A DNA stretch of 64,000 bases, from assembly GCA_963797015.1 (NCBI GenBank), contig CAWCNV010000007.1:124001-188000 (forward strand). The letters are read 5' to 3'. Position 1 is the stretch's first letter. Each line of letters opens with the position of its first letter. Origin of the DNA: JBBPZA01 sp963797015. Its GTDB lineage: Bacteria; Actinomycetota; Thermoleophilia; Solirubrobacterales; Solirubrobacteraceae. The translations under genes were made by a program, and so were the position numbers. Under the pieces are notes generated by a model, which saw only the letters and a program-made list of their open reading frames with translations, was not told the DNA's origin and did not search any database. Below are positions 29,454-39,055 of this stretch, one piece after another.

Positions 29454-30589
29454 TCAGGCCGCGGCGGGGGGGTCACGGTCCGCTCGATCGCGTCCTGGAA
29501 GCGGGGGACGTCCCAGCGCGTGGCGTGCGCCCTGATCGCGCTCGCGGTCGTAGGACTCCGCGTCGAAGCGCTCGAGGGGCACATCAACGAGGGCGTCCGC
29601 GGTGGGCTCGGTGAAGAGCTCGCCCGTCACCCCCGGCACCACGGTCTCCAGCGCGCCGCCGGCCGCAAACGCGATCACCGGGCGCCCGCAGGCCATCGCC
29701 TCGACCGGGATCAGGCCGAAGTCGTCGCGGCTGGGGAAGACGCAGCCGCGCAGCGTTGCATCAGCGGCACGAGCTCCTCGTCGTCAAGGTGGCCAGGAAC
29801 TCGACGTTGGGCTGGCGCGTTCGCCTCAGCTCCCTCTAGGCGGGGCCGTCGCCCGCGACCAGGAGGCGCTCGCGGTAGCCCGCGAAACGCCTCGATGACC
29901 CGACCTGGGCGCTTGTACGGCTCGATCAGACGGCCGCAGAACAGGTAGTAGCCGCGTGGCCCCGTCGGTCGGCGGGCGGAACAGGTCGGAGTCGACCGGC
30001 GGATGGAGCACCTCCGCGTCGCGACCGTAGAAGCGCCGGATCTGCTCGGCCACGAACTGGGACTCGGCCACGTAGTGCGTCACCCGGCAGGCCGCGCGGC
30101 GGTCCGGCGGCCCAGCGCGCGGCGAGCAGCCGGAAAGCCCGCGGCCGCAACGTACGCCATCCAGAGCTCGTCCGCGTACTCGTCGGTCATCGACCAGGCG
30201 AAGCGCAGCGGGCTGTAGCAATAGCAGAGGTGCGGCGCCTCGTTGCGCGTGCGAAACGCGTGGGCGAACGCGTAACTCGAGGTCAGGAGGACGTCCGCCT
30301 CGGGAAGCTGCGCACCCGCACGCAGCACCGGGTAGCAGCGGCACAAGGGCCGGTAGTGGCGCAGGAGGCACGGTGCTCCGCAGGAGGCTGCGAAAGCGAT
30401 CGGCGATGCCCATCCGCTCGGCCACGACCGCGCCCGAGGATGCGCAAAACGGCGCGTCCGGGAAGACGCGGACGCGCGTGGCGACGATGCGCTCGGCCCC
30501 CCCATAGGCCTCGGCGAAGTCGTGGGCGATGACGACGCGTGGACGGCTGTTGGAGGACTTCGCCGGCCACGACTGGCTGTTGCGCTTGC
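29454..30589 (-). CDS. GT4-family glycosyltransferase, frameshifted
   Basis: About 378 aa if repaired. Pieces from the N-terminus: VVIAHDFAEAYGGAERIVA, AERMGIADRFRSLL, ADVLLTSSYAFAHAF, CYCYSPLRFAWSMTDEY, VTHYVAESQFVAEQIRRFYGRDAEV, LHPPVDSDLFRPP, and MACGRPVIAFAAGGALETVV with VTGELFTEPTADAL. This is the order of mannosyltransferase-like GT4 enzymes. At least five frame changes occur. The stop at 29454 follows a C-run where the frame changes. The 5' end is approximate (up to 30589). It is divergent from the TylF-like gene at 30668. Confidence 0.6.
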
Positions 30590-30667
30590 ATCACTCCTAG
30601 GATCTGAGCATTATTCCTGTCCGTCGCGCCGCAGGGGCAGTTCGGGGCGGTCAGGGAGGACGGAACG

Positions 30668-31525
30668 ATGACTTCGGTCGCAGGACATGCGGGAGGAGGG
30701 CGCCCGACGCACACTCGGGAGCTCTTCCTCGACCTCCTGAAGGGAAGCCTCACGCACACGCTGTACGCCGGTCCCGACGCGGTCGGCTACCCGCCGCGCG
30801 GGCCGGTGCGCAGGGGCGGTTCCTCCGCTACCTGCGGCGCCGGGGGATCGTCCCGGTCAGGGTGCTCGCCGACGGGGAGCGCCGGCGGGCCGAGGGGCGG
30901 AACTGGCCAGCTCTTCGCGCAGACCATGGTCGGGCTCGAGAGGCTCGACAACCTGCGCTCGTGCATCGAGACCGTTCTCGACGAGGGCGTCTCCGGAGAT
31001 CTCATCGAGACCGGCGTGTGGCGCGGTGGCGCGTCGATCTACATGCGCGGCGTTCTCAAGGCACATGGCGTCTCGAGATCGCACGGTGTGGGTCGCTGAC
31101 TCCTTCCAGGGCCTGCCGCCACCGGACCCCGACCGCTACCCCGGAGGACGCCGCCGCCCGCTGGCACACCGCCGACGAGCTCGGCGGTCAGCGCCGAAGA
31201 GGTGAAGCAGAACTTCCGGCGCTACGGACTGCTCGACGACCAGGTCCGGTTCCTCAAGGGTTGGTTCCGCGACACGCTGCCCACGGTCCGCGATCGCGAG
31301 TGGGCGCTCATCCGCCTCGATGGCGACATGTACGAGTCGACGATCGACGGCCTCACGAACCTCTACCCGGGCCTCGCACCCAGGGGCTTCGTGATCGTCG
31401 ACGACTATTCGTCGGTCGATGCCTGCCGACAGGCGGTGCACGACTTCCGCAAGGCGCACGAGAGCATCGACGATCCGCTCGTCGACGTCGACTGGACGGG
31501 TGTCTACTGGCGTCGCTCCTCCTGA
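30668..31525 (+). CDS. TylF/MycF-like O-methyltransferase, frameshifted
   Basis: About 285 aa. A clear GGGAGGA site precedes ATG 30668. MVGLERLDNLRSCIETVL and GDLIETGVWRGGASIYMRG are the TylF (macrocin O-methyltransferase) signature; in other frames VWVADSFQGLPPPD, KQNFRRYGLLDDQVRFLKGW, and ALIRLDGDMYESTIDGL with FVIVDDYSS complete it, including the metal-binding DGDMYEST and DDY acids. Family members methylate sugar hydroxyls in the presence of Mg2+. Frame changes near 30,825, 31,070 and 31,190. The target here is probably a glycan sugar. Confidence 0.75.
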
Positions 31526-31535
31526 GACGGCTGCC

Positions 31536-32438
31536 TTCACCGCGCCGCTCAGTTCGCCCCGGGTCGCCCTCAGCAGGCCGACCGGCCCGTCGGCGGGGAA
31601 CACGTCGGCGACGCGATAGCCGAAGCCCTCGAAGAACACGAGCCGTGCGTGCGCGCGCGGGTCGGGCGCCGGGCAGCAGGTGCGGGTGGTACTCCAGGAA
31701 CAGCAGCGCCGGGGGCGAGATCGAACCGAAGCGCGGATCGGCGAGCAGCTCCCACTCGCCGCCCTCGATGTCGATCTTGAGCAGGTCGGACATCGGCGAG
31801 ATGCCCGAACACGTCGCGGGCGGGGACGCGGGACCCCGTCGCTTTCGCCGTCCTGCAGACCACGCGCGCGCTCGACGAGCCGCCGGCCGCGAATGGCAGG
31901 CTCGCCGTCCGCAGGCGCGGCGCAGGCCTGGATCGCGCGCCACCCGCACGCCTGGGCGCCGTTGGCCCGGATCGTGCAGGTGAGCGCCCTGAAGTTGAAC
32001 GGATCGGGCTCGAACGCGAGGATCTCCGCCGACGGGAACGCGGTGTTTGACCCACAGCCCGAACAGGCCGACATGCGCCCCAGGTCTACCACCCGTAAGG
32101 CCCGCGGCAGGACGCGGAAGCGCCGCTCGACGTCCTCCGGGATCGCGTAGTAGCGCGCCCGGAAGACCTCGGCCACCACCGAGGCGTCCGGGCTCCCGTG
32201 GTGAACGCAGAACCACAGCGGCGCCTCGCGCAGCGCGTGCCGGCGCAGACGGCGACCCCCGCGCAGCTCGGCGGCGGCGAACCTCGCCGGCCGCGACGTG
32301 AGCAGCGCGGGGACCGTCGCGCGCGGAAAGCGGGCTGACCCGGCTATGGCGTCCCGCCAGGCGGCGGGGCGCCGGGGCGCGGGCGAGGTGCCACGCGCGC
32401 CGGAGCGTCCTTCTCAGAACAGCGTGCGGGGGCGGCAC
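31536..32438 (-). CDS. FkbM-family methyltransferase, frameshifted
   Basis: About 300 aa if repaired. REAPLWFCVHHGSPDASVV in one frame, then VFRARYYAIPEDVERRF, LRVVDLG and in another frame AHVGLFGLWVKHR, AEILAFEPDPFNFRAL, then SDLLKIDIEGGEWELL and LLFLEYHPHLLP. These are the FkbM motif I, EPxP and KIDIEGxE signatures. FEGFGYRVADVFPADG and LLRATRGELSG close it. GTG 32438 and the stop at 31536 are the best guesses. It is convergent with the TylF-like gene. FkbM enzymes O-methylate sugars or polyketides; glycan methylation is likely here. Confidence 0.65.
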
Positions 32439-32449
32439 GGCGCCTGCCC

Positions 32450-33083
32450 TCAGGGGGAGCGCCGGGTGGCCGGCGCGGGGGCGACCGGTCGTAGCGCTGG
32501 AGAGGAAGTCCTCGATCGATGGGTAGGAGCTCAGGAGGGGGCACCGCGCGCAGGATCTCCTCGTCGGGCCACTCCCACCAGCGGATGCGCAGCAGGCGCG
32601 CTCGATCTGCTCGTCGCTGAAGCGGCGCCTTGACCTCGCGAGCCGGATGGCCGGCCGCGATGGCGTAGGGGCGTACGTCGCTACGACCACGGCGTAGGCG
32701 GCGATCACGGCCCCAGTCGCCGATCTGCACCCCCGCGGAGGATGCGTGCACCGCGGCCGATCCACACGTCGCTGCCGACGACGATGTCTGCGCTCCGCCG
32801 CGGGCAGGCCGTCCCGATAGGCGCCCGGCTGACGGAAGCGTGTGCGGAACGGGAAGGTGCTGACCCAGGCGGTCGGGTGACCTCCGCCGATGGGTGATCG
32901 ACGACGTCGTCGGCGATCGAGACGAGTGGCCGATGCGCACGAGGCGCGGTCGCCGTGGTACCAGCGGACGAGCGGGCGGCCGTAGCTGTGGCGGCCCATG
33001 GTCAGGCCCTCGCCGATGTCGTAGAAGTCGAGCGCCGGCCGCCCGAGCAGACGGCGACAGCGCCGCCTGATCCGCGCCAGCAC
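32450..33083 (-). CDS. CatB/VatD-like hexapeptide acetyltransferase, frameshifted
   Basis: About 211 aa, the usual length of the xenobiotic/streptogramin-type LbH acetyltransferases. DFYDIGEGLTMGRHSYG and LVRWYHGDRASVRIG start the helix in successive frames; IVVGSDVWIGRGARILRGVQIGD and YAIAAGHPAREVK are the typical loop with the catalytic-His region and the exit. WWEWPDEEIL is a CatB-type C-terminal motif. Several frame changes occur between 32,560 and 32,940. GTG 33083 starts LARIRRRC. It probably acetylates a sugar of the glycan. Confidence 0.65.
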
Positions 33084-33134
33084 GCCCTGGTCGGGGAGGC
33101 CTGGTGTTCGACTCCCGGTGGACAGGTCAGGAGC

Positions 33135-33695
33135 TCAGTCGCCGGCGGGCGGACCGTCCCCGGCCCGCGGACCGCGGCGCCGCGCACCGGACGCGACCAG
33201 CGCCACGCCGACGAGCACCAGACCCACGGCCACCAGCGCTCCCAGCACCCCCGAGCGACCGGCCGAACTGGCTCACGGCAGACACGAAGCCGCCGGAGCC
33301 CGCTGCTTCGTCCTGCACGGGGGGCTGGACCAGTCGACGGCTGCGGTCACTCCCTCCGCTGCCGCCGGCCGCCAGCCGCGCCGCGAGCTCACGGCCGGTG
33401 ATGCCCGAGCGGCGAAGCTGCCGGAGCACCGCCGGCCGTACGCCCTGGGGCGCACTCGGAAGGGGTGTGCCCGTCGCGCCGCTGCCGCTGGTATTGCCGG
33501 GAAGCGTGCTGCGGTCGCCGCCCGGCGGACGGGACCGACTCGCAGTACTGCTGCACCGCCGAGAGCCCCGGCGCTCCCTCACAGCGCGCCGCGACGGCCG
33601 GCCCTGCGGCCAGCAGCGCCACCGTAAGGGCCGCGGCCAGATCGCGGCCAAGAGCAGCGCGGCACGCGGCGTGGGTTGCGCATCGTCAGCGGCAA
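33135..33695 (-). CDS. small secreted protein with C-terminal membrane anchor, frameshifted
   Basis: About 186 aa if repaired. The order is signal peptide (AALLLAAI, then LTVALLAAGPAVAARC), the motif QQYCESVPS, a Gly/Ser/Pro-rich region (NTSGSGATGTPLP), LRQLRRSGITGRELAARLAAG, and a C-terminal membrane segment GVLGALVAVGLVLVGVALVA with an Arg-rich tail, stop 33135-33137. Frames change near 33,650, 33,535 and 33,205. TTG 33695 is chosen because TACTCT lies 8 bases upstream; ATG 33683 is the in-frame alternative. I do not recognise the family. It resembles the protein at 50,296 in layout and both lie beside an O-antigen ligase/TPR gene. Confidence 0.55.
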
Positions 33696-33703
33696 GGCGC
33701 GCC

Positions 33704-33709
33704 AGAGTA
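33704..33709 (-). promoter_or_regulatory. -10 box TACTCT, leaderless start
   Basis: On the minus strand TACTCT is followed by 8 bases and the TTG at 33695. This supports TTG rather than the ATG 12 bases further on. It is back-to-back with the plus-strand box at 33,754. Confidence 0.45.
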
Positions 33710-33753
33710 CCCCCTCGGCCCCCCGGATGTGTCGATCGGACGGATGTCGAGGG

Positions 33754-33759
33754 TAGAGT
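33754..33759 (+). promoter_or_regulatory. -10 box TAGAGT, leaderless start
   Basis: TAGAGT is followed by 8 bases and GTG 33768. With the box at 33,704 it forms a divergent promoter pair in a gap of 72 bases. Confidence 0.5.
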
Positions 33760-33767
33760 CCCGCCGC

Positions 33768-35767
33768 GTGACCCAGACCTGGGCGCCACCCGAGCCGGAG
33801 CGCGGACCGGCGCGCCCCGGTCCCATCGCGCCTGGTTCCGGCACACCGGACGCGCGCCCGGTGCCGGTCGCCGCCGTGTTCGCGTGGCTCGTCACCGCCG
33901 TGATCCTGCTTCTCTACGTGACACGGGGCGGCGGCAGCTTTGACATCGTGCCGCGCCAGGAGGTCGCGATCGGCCTGTGGTGGATCCTCGCGATCGGCTT
34001 CGCCGCGGGGGTCTCCCGCGCACGCGGCCCGAGCTCGGGCTGGCGCCGGTCGTGGTCCTGCTGATGCTCGCGGCCTGGACCGCACTGAGTCTGATCTGGA
34101 CGCAGAGCGACGAACGAACGCTCACCGAGGTGACGCGCGCGCTCGGGTTCGCGGGGCTGATGCTGCTCGCGGTCTGCGCGCTCGATCGCAGCACCTGGCG
34201 CGCGGCCGCCAACGCTCTCGTGATCGTCGCCCTCGGGCTGTGCGCGGTCGCCGTCACGTCGCGCCTCGCGCCCGATGCGTTTCCGAAAGACCTCGTCCGC
34301 GAGAGCGTCGGCGGAGCACGCCTGAACTACCCCTTCAACTACTGGAACGCCGTCGGCGCCTGGGCGTCCATGTCGATCGCCCTGGGCCTGGCCTGGAGCG
34401 CGCACGCCAAGCAGCCGGCCGTGCGGGTGCTGTGCCTCGCCGCGCTGCCCGTCGCCGCACTGTGCGCGTACCTGACCTATTCGCGTGCCGCGGTCGCCGG
34501 CGTGGCCGTCGCGGTCGTCTGCGCGTGGGCGTTCTCGCGCGCGCGTGTACTGATCGCGGTGCACGCCGCGACCGCGGGTGCTGCGTCAGCGGTCGTGATC
34601 CTCGTCGCGCGGCACGAGCCCGCCATCGCCCGGGGGACGGGCACGACGGGCGCCGGCACCGTGGCCGTGGCACTACTGGTGGCGGCAGCGGTGTGCGCGA
34701 TCGTCGCCGCCGTCACGCACCTGCTCAACGGCTCGCGCTGGCGCGTGCCGCGGCGCCGGGCGCGGGCGCTGGCGATCGCCGGAGGCGTGGCGCTCCTCGT
34801 CGCCCTGCCACCGCTCGCGATCGTCGGGCTGCCCGAGGCGTGGGACTCGTTCAAGGGGCCGCCGCGGATCGCCGCCGGCGATCCGGCGCAGCGACTGACG
34901 AGCTTCAGCAGCAGCCGTTACTACGTCTTCTCGTCAGAGCTCGAGGAGTTCGGGCGCAGGCCCTGCTCGGCACCGGCGCGGGGACGTTCGAGTTCACGTG
35001 GAACAAGGACGCGAAGCTCGGCGAGTTCGTCCGCGACGGCCACTCGATCTTCCTCGAGCCGATGGCCGAGCTCGGCCTTGCAGGCGTCCTGCTCGTGGCG
35101 TCCCTCATCGGTTGCTGCTTCGCGCTCCTGGCCGTGGCGTGGTCACGCGCGCGACGCACCGAGAGCCGCGGCGCGATCGCCGGGGCGCTGGCCGCGTTCG
35201 CGGCGTTCGTGGTGCACGCGTCGGTCGACTGGATGTGGGAGTCGACCGCGGTCGCGGCGCTGGCGCTGCTGTGCGTCGCGGTGGCCGGCGCGTCGCTGAA
35301 CGGCCACGTGGTGCAGCGGGCGGTGATGCGTGTGCCGCTGCGTGCGGCCGCCGCGATCGGCTCGCTGGCGGTGCTGGTCCTGATGCTTCCGGGGCTGGCA
35401 TCGACCCAGCTCCTGCGCGACAGCCAGGCGAAGGCACGCGCAGGAGACCTCGGCGGCGCGTTCACGCGCGCGGACCAGGCCGTGGACGCGCAACCGTGGT
35501 CGGCTTCGGCCTACGCGCAGCGCGGCCTGGTCGAGGAGGCAAGTGGGCGGCTCGAGCAGGCGCGCGCCGACCTCGCCGATGCCGCGACCCGGGAGCCCGA
35601 CAACTGGCGCTTCCCGCTCCTGCTCGCGCGCGTCGATGCCGAGCGCGGCGACGCGGCCGGCGCGCTGGCCAACTACCGCCGCGCGCGGACCCTGCGGCCC
35701 AGGGCGAACGTCTTCCCCGTGCCGGCGCCGGTCGCGCCGGGCGCGGCCGCTCGACCGCCAGCCCTAA
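33768..35767 (+). CDS. O-antigen ligase/polymerase with C-terminal TPR-like region, frameshifted
   Basis: About 665 aa if repaired. Ten or more membrane segments: VAAVFAWLVTAVILLLYV, ALSLIWTQSDERTLTEV, then YPFNYWNAVGAWASMS and AYLTYSRAAVAG, both typical of this ligase group. The large periplasmic part has the Wzy_C signature LLGTGAGTFEFTWN and GHSIFLEPMAELGLAGVLL. After the last membrane segment, LLRDSQAKARAGDLGGAFTRADQAVDAQPW, split here for reading, begins TPR-like helices. Shifts near 34,020 and 34,965, and the end near 35,767 is uncertain. Paralog in plan of the intact gene at 50,945. It ligates or polymerises glycan outside the membrane. Confidence 0.72.
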
Positions 35768-35832
35768 GTCGTCAACAGGCGGCCCGACCAGCGGCGGTCA
35801 GCCGTGGATGCCGGGCGCCGCACGCAAGCGCA

Positions 35833-35851
35833 GCAATAGCAGCGCTATTGC
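35833..35851. terminator. hairpin between convergent genes
   Basis: GCAATAGC and GCTATTGC form an exact 8-base stem around AGC. It lies between the ends of the convergent ligase gene and the hydrolase gene at 35,984 and is notably AT-rich for this region. No T-run follows. The rest of 35,768-35,983 shows no gene. Confidence 0.45.
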
Positions 35852-35983
35852 GAGCATTGCGGGTGGCGATCCGGCGCCGCGGATGGCCGGCGATGGGCGT
35901 GCCGAAGCGTTTTGAGACAGGCTCTAAGGGCCCGCCGACCCCCGCCGCCAGTCGGGCCGGCGCGGCCCGTCACACCCGCGGGC

Positions 35984-37426
35984 CTAGGGCCCCTTCGAGG
36001 AGACCTTCCAGGACAGGCTGCTCTCGCTGCCCTGGCGCGCGCGCAGGATCGTCCCGTTGCCGATCTTGAGCGAGCCGGCGAACACACGGTTGGCGCGTGC
36101 CTTGAGCTTGCGTACGACCTTCCAGCTCGAGCCCTTCGCGCGCTCGACGTAGACCTTGCCAGCAGCGGGCGCGAGGCCCCACAGCGCGACCGATCTGCGG
36201 CTCGCGCGGTAGGCGGTGAACGGGAAGCGGAATGCGGTGAGGGCCGGCTTGGGCTGGTCCTGCTCGATCGCGGCGCCGCGCAGGTAGAGCCCCGACTGGC
36301 GCGTGTATTGCCACCCCAACGGGCCTTCCGGGGCGTCGCGCAGCAGGAACCAGTTGACGACGTCGACCCCCTGCTTCCACAGCAGGTAGAAGGTGGCCTC
36401 GAGGTACTTGGCCTGCCGCGCCAGCGAGTAGGCCTTGGGGTCGGGCGGGTTCGAGTCGTAGGCGATCTCGGTGATCCACAGCTGCTTCGAGCGCTTCGGA
36501 TAGACGTAGCCCTTGGACTTGGCCAGCTTCAGCGGTCTCGTGAGCTTGGCCAGGTCGGGTATGGCCACGTCGTCGGCGTTGAGCGCCGCCCTGCTCGGGG
36601 CCCCGATCGAATAGGGGTGGTGGGCGAGCGCGTCGAAGCGCGCCGGCCCGCCGGGGCACGACGACTTCGCGCGCGGCTTGCGCCCGCCCTTCACGCACAG
36701 CACCTGGCGCCAGAAGTAGGCCGGGCTCATGACGACGTCGCCCGGCGCCTTGCCGTACGGGGCCGTCCCGGCGGTGACGACGAAGTTGCTCGCGTCCGCG
36801 GCCTTGACGCCGTCGTAGAAGGCGTTCAGGAGCCCCTTGTAGAGCCCTGGTCCGGTCGCGACGTAGCGGCTGCCCTGCCGTGTCCACAAGGGTGCCAGCT
36901 CGATGTTGACGTTTGGCTCGTTCCACGCCTGCCAGTAGCGCACACGCGGCTCGATCGAACCCGAGTAGCGCCGCGCCGCCGCCTCCGCGAAGGCGCCGAA
37001 CGCAGCGGCGGATGGCTTCCACGACGTCGCGGATGCGTTCGCCGGCTTGTCGGAGCCCTCGGCCCAAGCGGGGGCCGCGGTGATGAGGATCAGCGGCTCG
37101 ACGCCGGCGGCCTTAGCGGCCTGGACCTGCGCGTCGAACTGCCCCCAGCGGTAGCCCGACCAGTTCGGGTCACGAGCCTGAGCCGAGTTGGCGGGCGCGG
37201 TGGGCGCCGCGACGTACCAACGCAGGACGATCCGCGCGATCGACGCGCGCGCCTCTTTGGTGCGCTCGAAGGCGACGGCCTGGTTGGCGGGCTCCTGATA
37301 GGAGGTCTCGTCGAGGCCGAGGCGCAACCCAGCCGGCGCCTTCTTCGCCACCGCCGTCCCGCCCATGGCCGCACAGAGCGCGACCGCGGCGGCTATCACC
37401 GCCGGGACTCTCGTCGTCACCGACAT
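35984..37426 (-). CDS. secreted GH-A-type glycoside hydrolase, tandem copy 1
   Basis: 480 aa from ATG 37426 (GTG 37447 also possible). Signal peptide VPAVIAAAVALCAAMGGTAVA without a lipobox Cys, followed by KKAP. Conserved with copies 2-4: ARDPNWSGYRWG, the acid/base RYWQAWNEPNVN, FWRQVLCV, HHPYSIG, and nucleophile LWITEIAYDSNPPDP. A C-terminal beta-rich domain starts at about 390 (ALTAFRFPFTAYR). It belongs in clan GH-A, near GH39/GH5. Unlike its neighbours it should be released rather than lipid-anchored. It is the last gene of the minus-strand array, and probably cuts or trims the exported glycan. Confidence 0.78.
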   Translation of the reverse strand: MSVTTRVPAVIAAAVALCAAMGGTAVAKKAPAGLRLGLDETSYQEPANQAVAFERTKEARASIARIVLRWYVAAPTAPANSAQARDPNWSGYRWGQFDAQVQAAKAAGVEPLILITAAPAWAEGSDKPANASATSWKPSAAAFGAFAEAAARRYSGSIEPRVRYWQAWNEPNVNIELAPLWTRQGSRYVATGPGLYKGLLNAFYDGVKAADASNFVVTAGTAPYGKAPGDVVMSPAYFWRQVLCVKGGRKPRAKSSCPGGPARFDALAHHPYSIGAPSRAALNADDVAIPDLAKLTRPLKLAKSKGYVYPKRSKQLWITEIAYDSNPPDPKAYSLARQAKYLEATFYLLWKQGVDVVNWFLLRDAPEGPLGWQYTRQSGLYLRGAAIEQDQPKPALTAFRFPFTAYRASRRSVALWGLAPAAGKVYVERAKGSSWKVVRKLKARANRVFAGSLKIGNGTILRARQGSESSLSWKVSSKGP

Positions 37427-37484
37427 CGCACGCCACGAACACCGCACCGGGCCGATCGTTTCGGTACGGGCCTTGCGAGCGAGG

Positions 37485-38909
37485 CTAGGGCCCGCTCGCG
37501 GCGGTGGTCCACGAGAGACTGTTCTCGCCGTTCTGGACGGCCCGGAGCACAGCGCCGTTGGCGATGTTCAACGGCGCCTCGAACATCCGCGCATCGTTCG
37601 CGTCGACGGTCGCGACGGTCGACCAGTTCCCGCCGACTTGACGCTGGATGACCACGGGCTTGCTCGCCTCGGGCGCAATCCCCCACAGATCGACCGTAGT
37701 CGAGGTGGTGCGGTAGGCGGTGAACGGGAAGCGGAACGCGACCAGCGATGGCTTCGGGAAGTCGTCCGCGATCGTCGCGCCACGGAAGTAGAGCCCCGTC
37801 TGGATCGTGGAGGCCCACCCCGCCCCCTCCTCCCGATCGCGCAGGCCGAACCAGACGAATGCGCTGACGCCCTGCTTCCACAGCTTGTACATGGACGCCT
37901 CGAGCCACGTCGCCTGGTCGGCGACCGACGGCGCTGTCGGGTCCGGCGGGTTGGAGTCGTAGGCCAGCTCGGTCACCCACACCGGCTTGGCGACCTGTGG
38001 GTAGACGTAGCCCGCGTCGACCGCCGTATTGAGCGGCCCGGTGAGCTTCGACATCTCCGCGGTCAGCACGTCGTCCGCGTTCGCCGCGTGCTCGCTCGGC
38101 GGCCGGTATGTGTAGAGCTGGTGTGCGAGGACGTCGAAGCGCGCCGGCCCGCCCGCGCACGAAGCGAGCGGGCTCGGTGGCTGACCGTCGTTCAGGCACA
38201 ACACCCGCCGCCAGAAGTACGCCGGATGCATGACGGGCAGGCCCGGAGGATACCCGTAGGTCGTGGCGCCCGCGGTGACCACCAGGTTGGTCTCGTCGAC
38301 CGCCTTGATGCCGTCGTAGAAGGCGTTGAGCAGGCCCTTGTAGATGTACGGACCGCTCGGGAACGAATTGCCATTGATCGTCGTCCACAGCGGCGCGAGC
38401 TGCGCGTTGACGTTTGGCTCGTTCCACGCCTGCCAGTAGCGCACCCGTGGCTCGATCGAACCCGAGTAACGCCGCGCCGCCGCCTCGGCGAAATCGCGGT
38501 ACGCGCTCTCCGACGGCTTCCACGAGCCCGCCACCGCGTTGCTCGGACGTCCCGGCCCCTCCGCCCATGGCGGCGCGCGCAGCACGACGACCAGCGGCTC
38601 GAGCCCCTTGGCCTTGATCGCCTCCACCTGGGCGTCGAAGCTCGACCAGTTGTAACCCGACCAGTTCGGATCGCGGGCCGCCGCCGAGGAGGGCGGCTGG
38701 TTGGCTGCCACCACGCTCCAGTAGATGAGCATCCGCGCGAGGTCCGCATGCGCGTTCTTGGTCCTGTCCAGCGCGATGTCGCGGTTGGCCGGAACGGCGT
38801 AGTCGAACTCGTGGATCCCGGTCAGGAACCCGGAGCCACACCCCGACACGAGCAGCATCGCGAGAAGGGCGAGCACCATCATGGCTGCGTTGCCGGCTCT
38901 GCGACGCAC
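37485..38909 (-). CDS. GH-A-type glycoside hydrolase lipoprotein, tandem copy 2
   Basis: 474 aa from GTG 38909, chosen because GGGAG lies about 7 bases upstream and it leads straight into a lipoprotein signal peptide: RRRAGNAA, MMVLALLAMLLVSGC. The lipobox is VSGC. Catalytic signatures: RYWQAWNEPNVN (acid/base Glu) and VWVTELAYDSNPPDP (nucleophile Glu), with ARDPNWSGYNW early in the barrel. The C-terminal beta domain has VVIQRQVGGNWSTVATV. Outside-facing membrane-anchored hydrolase acting on the local glycan is the likely role. Confidence 0.8.
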   Translation of the reverse strand: MRRRAGNAAMMVLALLAMLLVSGCGSGFLTGIHEFDYAVPANRDIALDRTKNAHADLARMLIYWSVVAANQPPSSAAARDPNWSGYNWSSFDAQVEAIKAKGLEPLVVVLRAPPWAEGPGRPSNAVAGSWKPSESAYRDFAEAAARRYSGSIEPRVRYWQAWNEPNVNAQLAPLWTTINGNSFPSGPYIYKGLLNAFYDGIKAVDETNLVVTAGATTYGYPPGLPVMHPAYFWRRVLCLNDGQPPSPLASCAGGPARFDVLAHQLYTYRPPSEHAANADDVLTAEMSKLTGPLNTAVDAGYVYPQVAKPVWVTELAYDSNPPDPTAPSVADQATWLEASMYKLWKQGVSAFVWFGLRDREEGAGWASTIQTGLYFRGATIADDFPKPSLVAFRFPFTAYRTTSTTVDLWGIAPEASKPVVIQRQVGGNWSTVATVDANDARMFEAPLNIANGAVLRAVQNGENSLSWTTAASGP

Positions 38910-38981
38910 GTCCTGCTCCCTTCCGGGCCGAGTCTGGCTCCGGGCCCATAGGGCGGGTCTCCTCTCCTGCCCCGAGCGGCT

Positions 38982-39000
38982 GAGCATAACCAGTTAACGG
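38982..39000 (-). promoter_or_regulatory. repeated promoter-like motif upstream of hydrolase copy 2
   Basis: On the minus strand this reads CCGTTAAC, TG, GGTTATGCTC in sequence. The block contains TATGCT, a TANNNT -10, about 70 bases before GTG 38909. A nearly identical block lies before copy 3 (40,528-40,549). Confidence 0.4.
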
Positions 39001-39055
39001 TGCGTGTCGCGCCGCCTACCGCCTCAGTCGCGCTGCCGACGCCCGGGCGCGGCCG

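Noticed and set aside
35768..35983. Possible insertion-sequence end (TTTTGAGACAGGCTC)
   Set aside because: No matching inverted end, target duplication or transposase fragment was found nearby.
37365..38951. Long plus- and minus-strand open frames overlapping the hydrolase array
   Set aside because: The hydrolase frames carry signal peptides and catalytic motifs; the others are low-complexity shadows that recur at each paralog.
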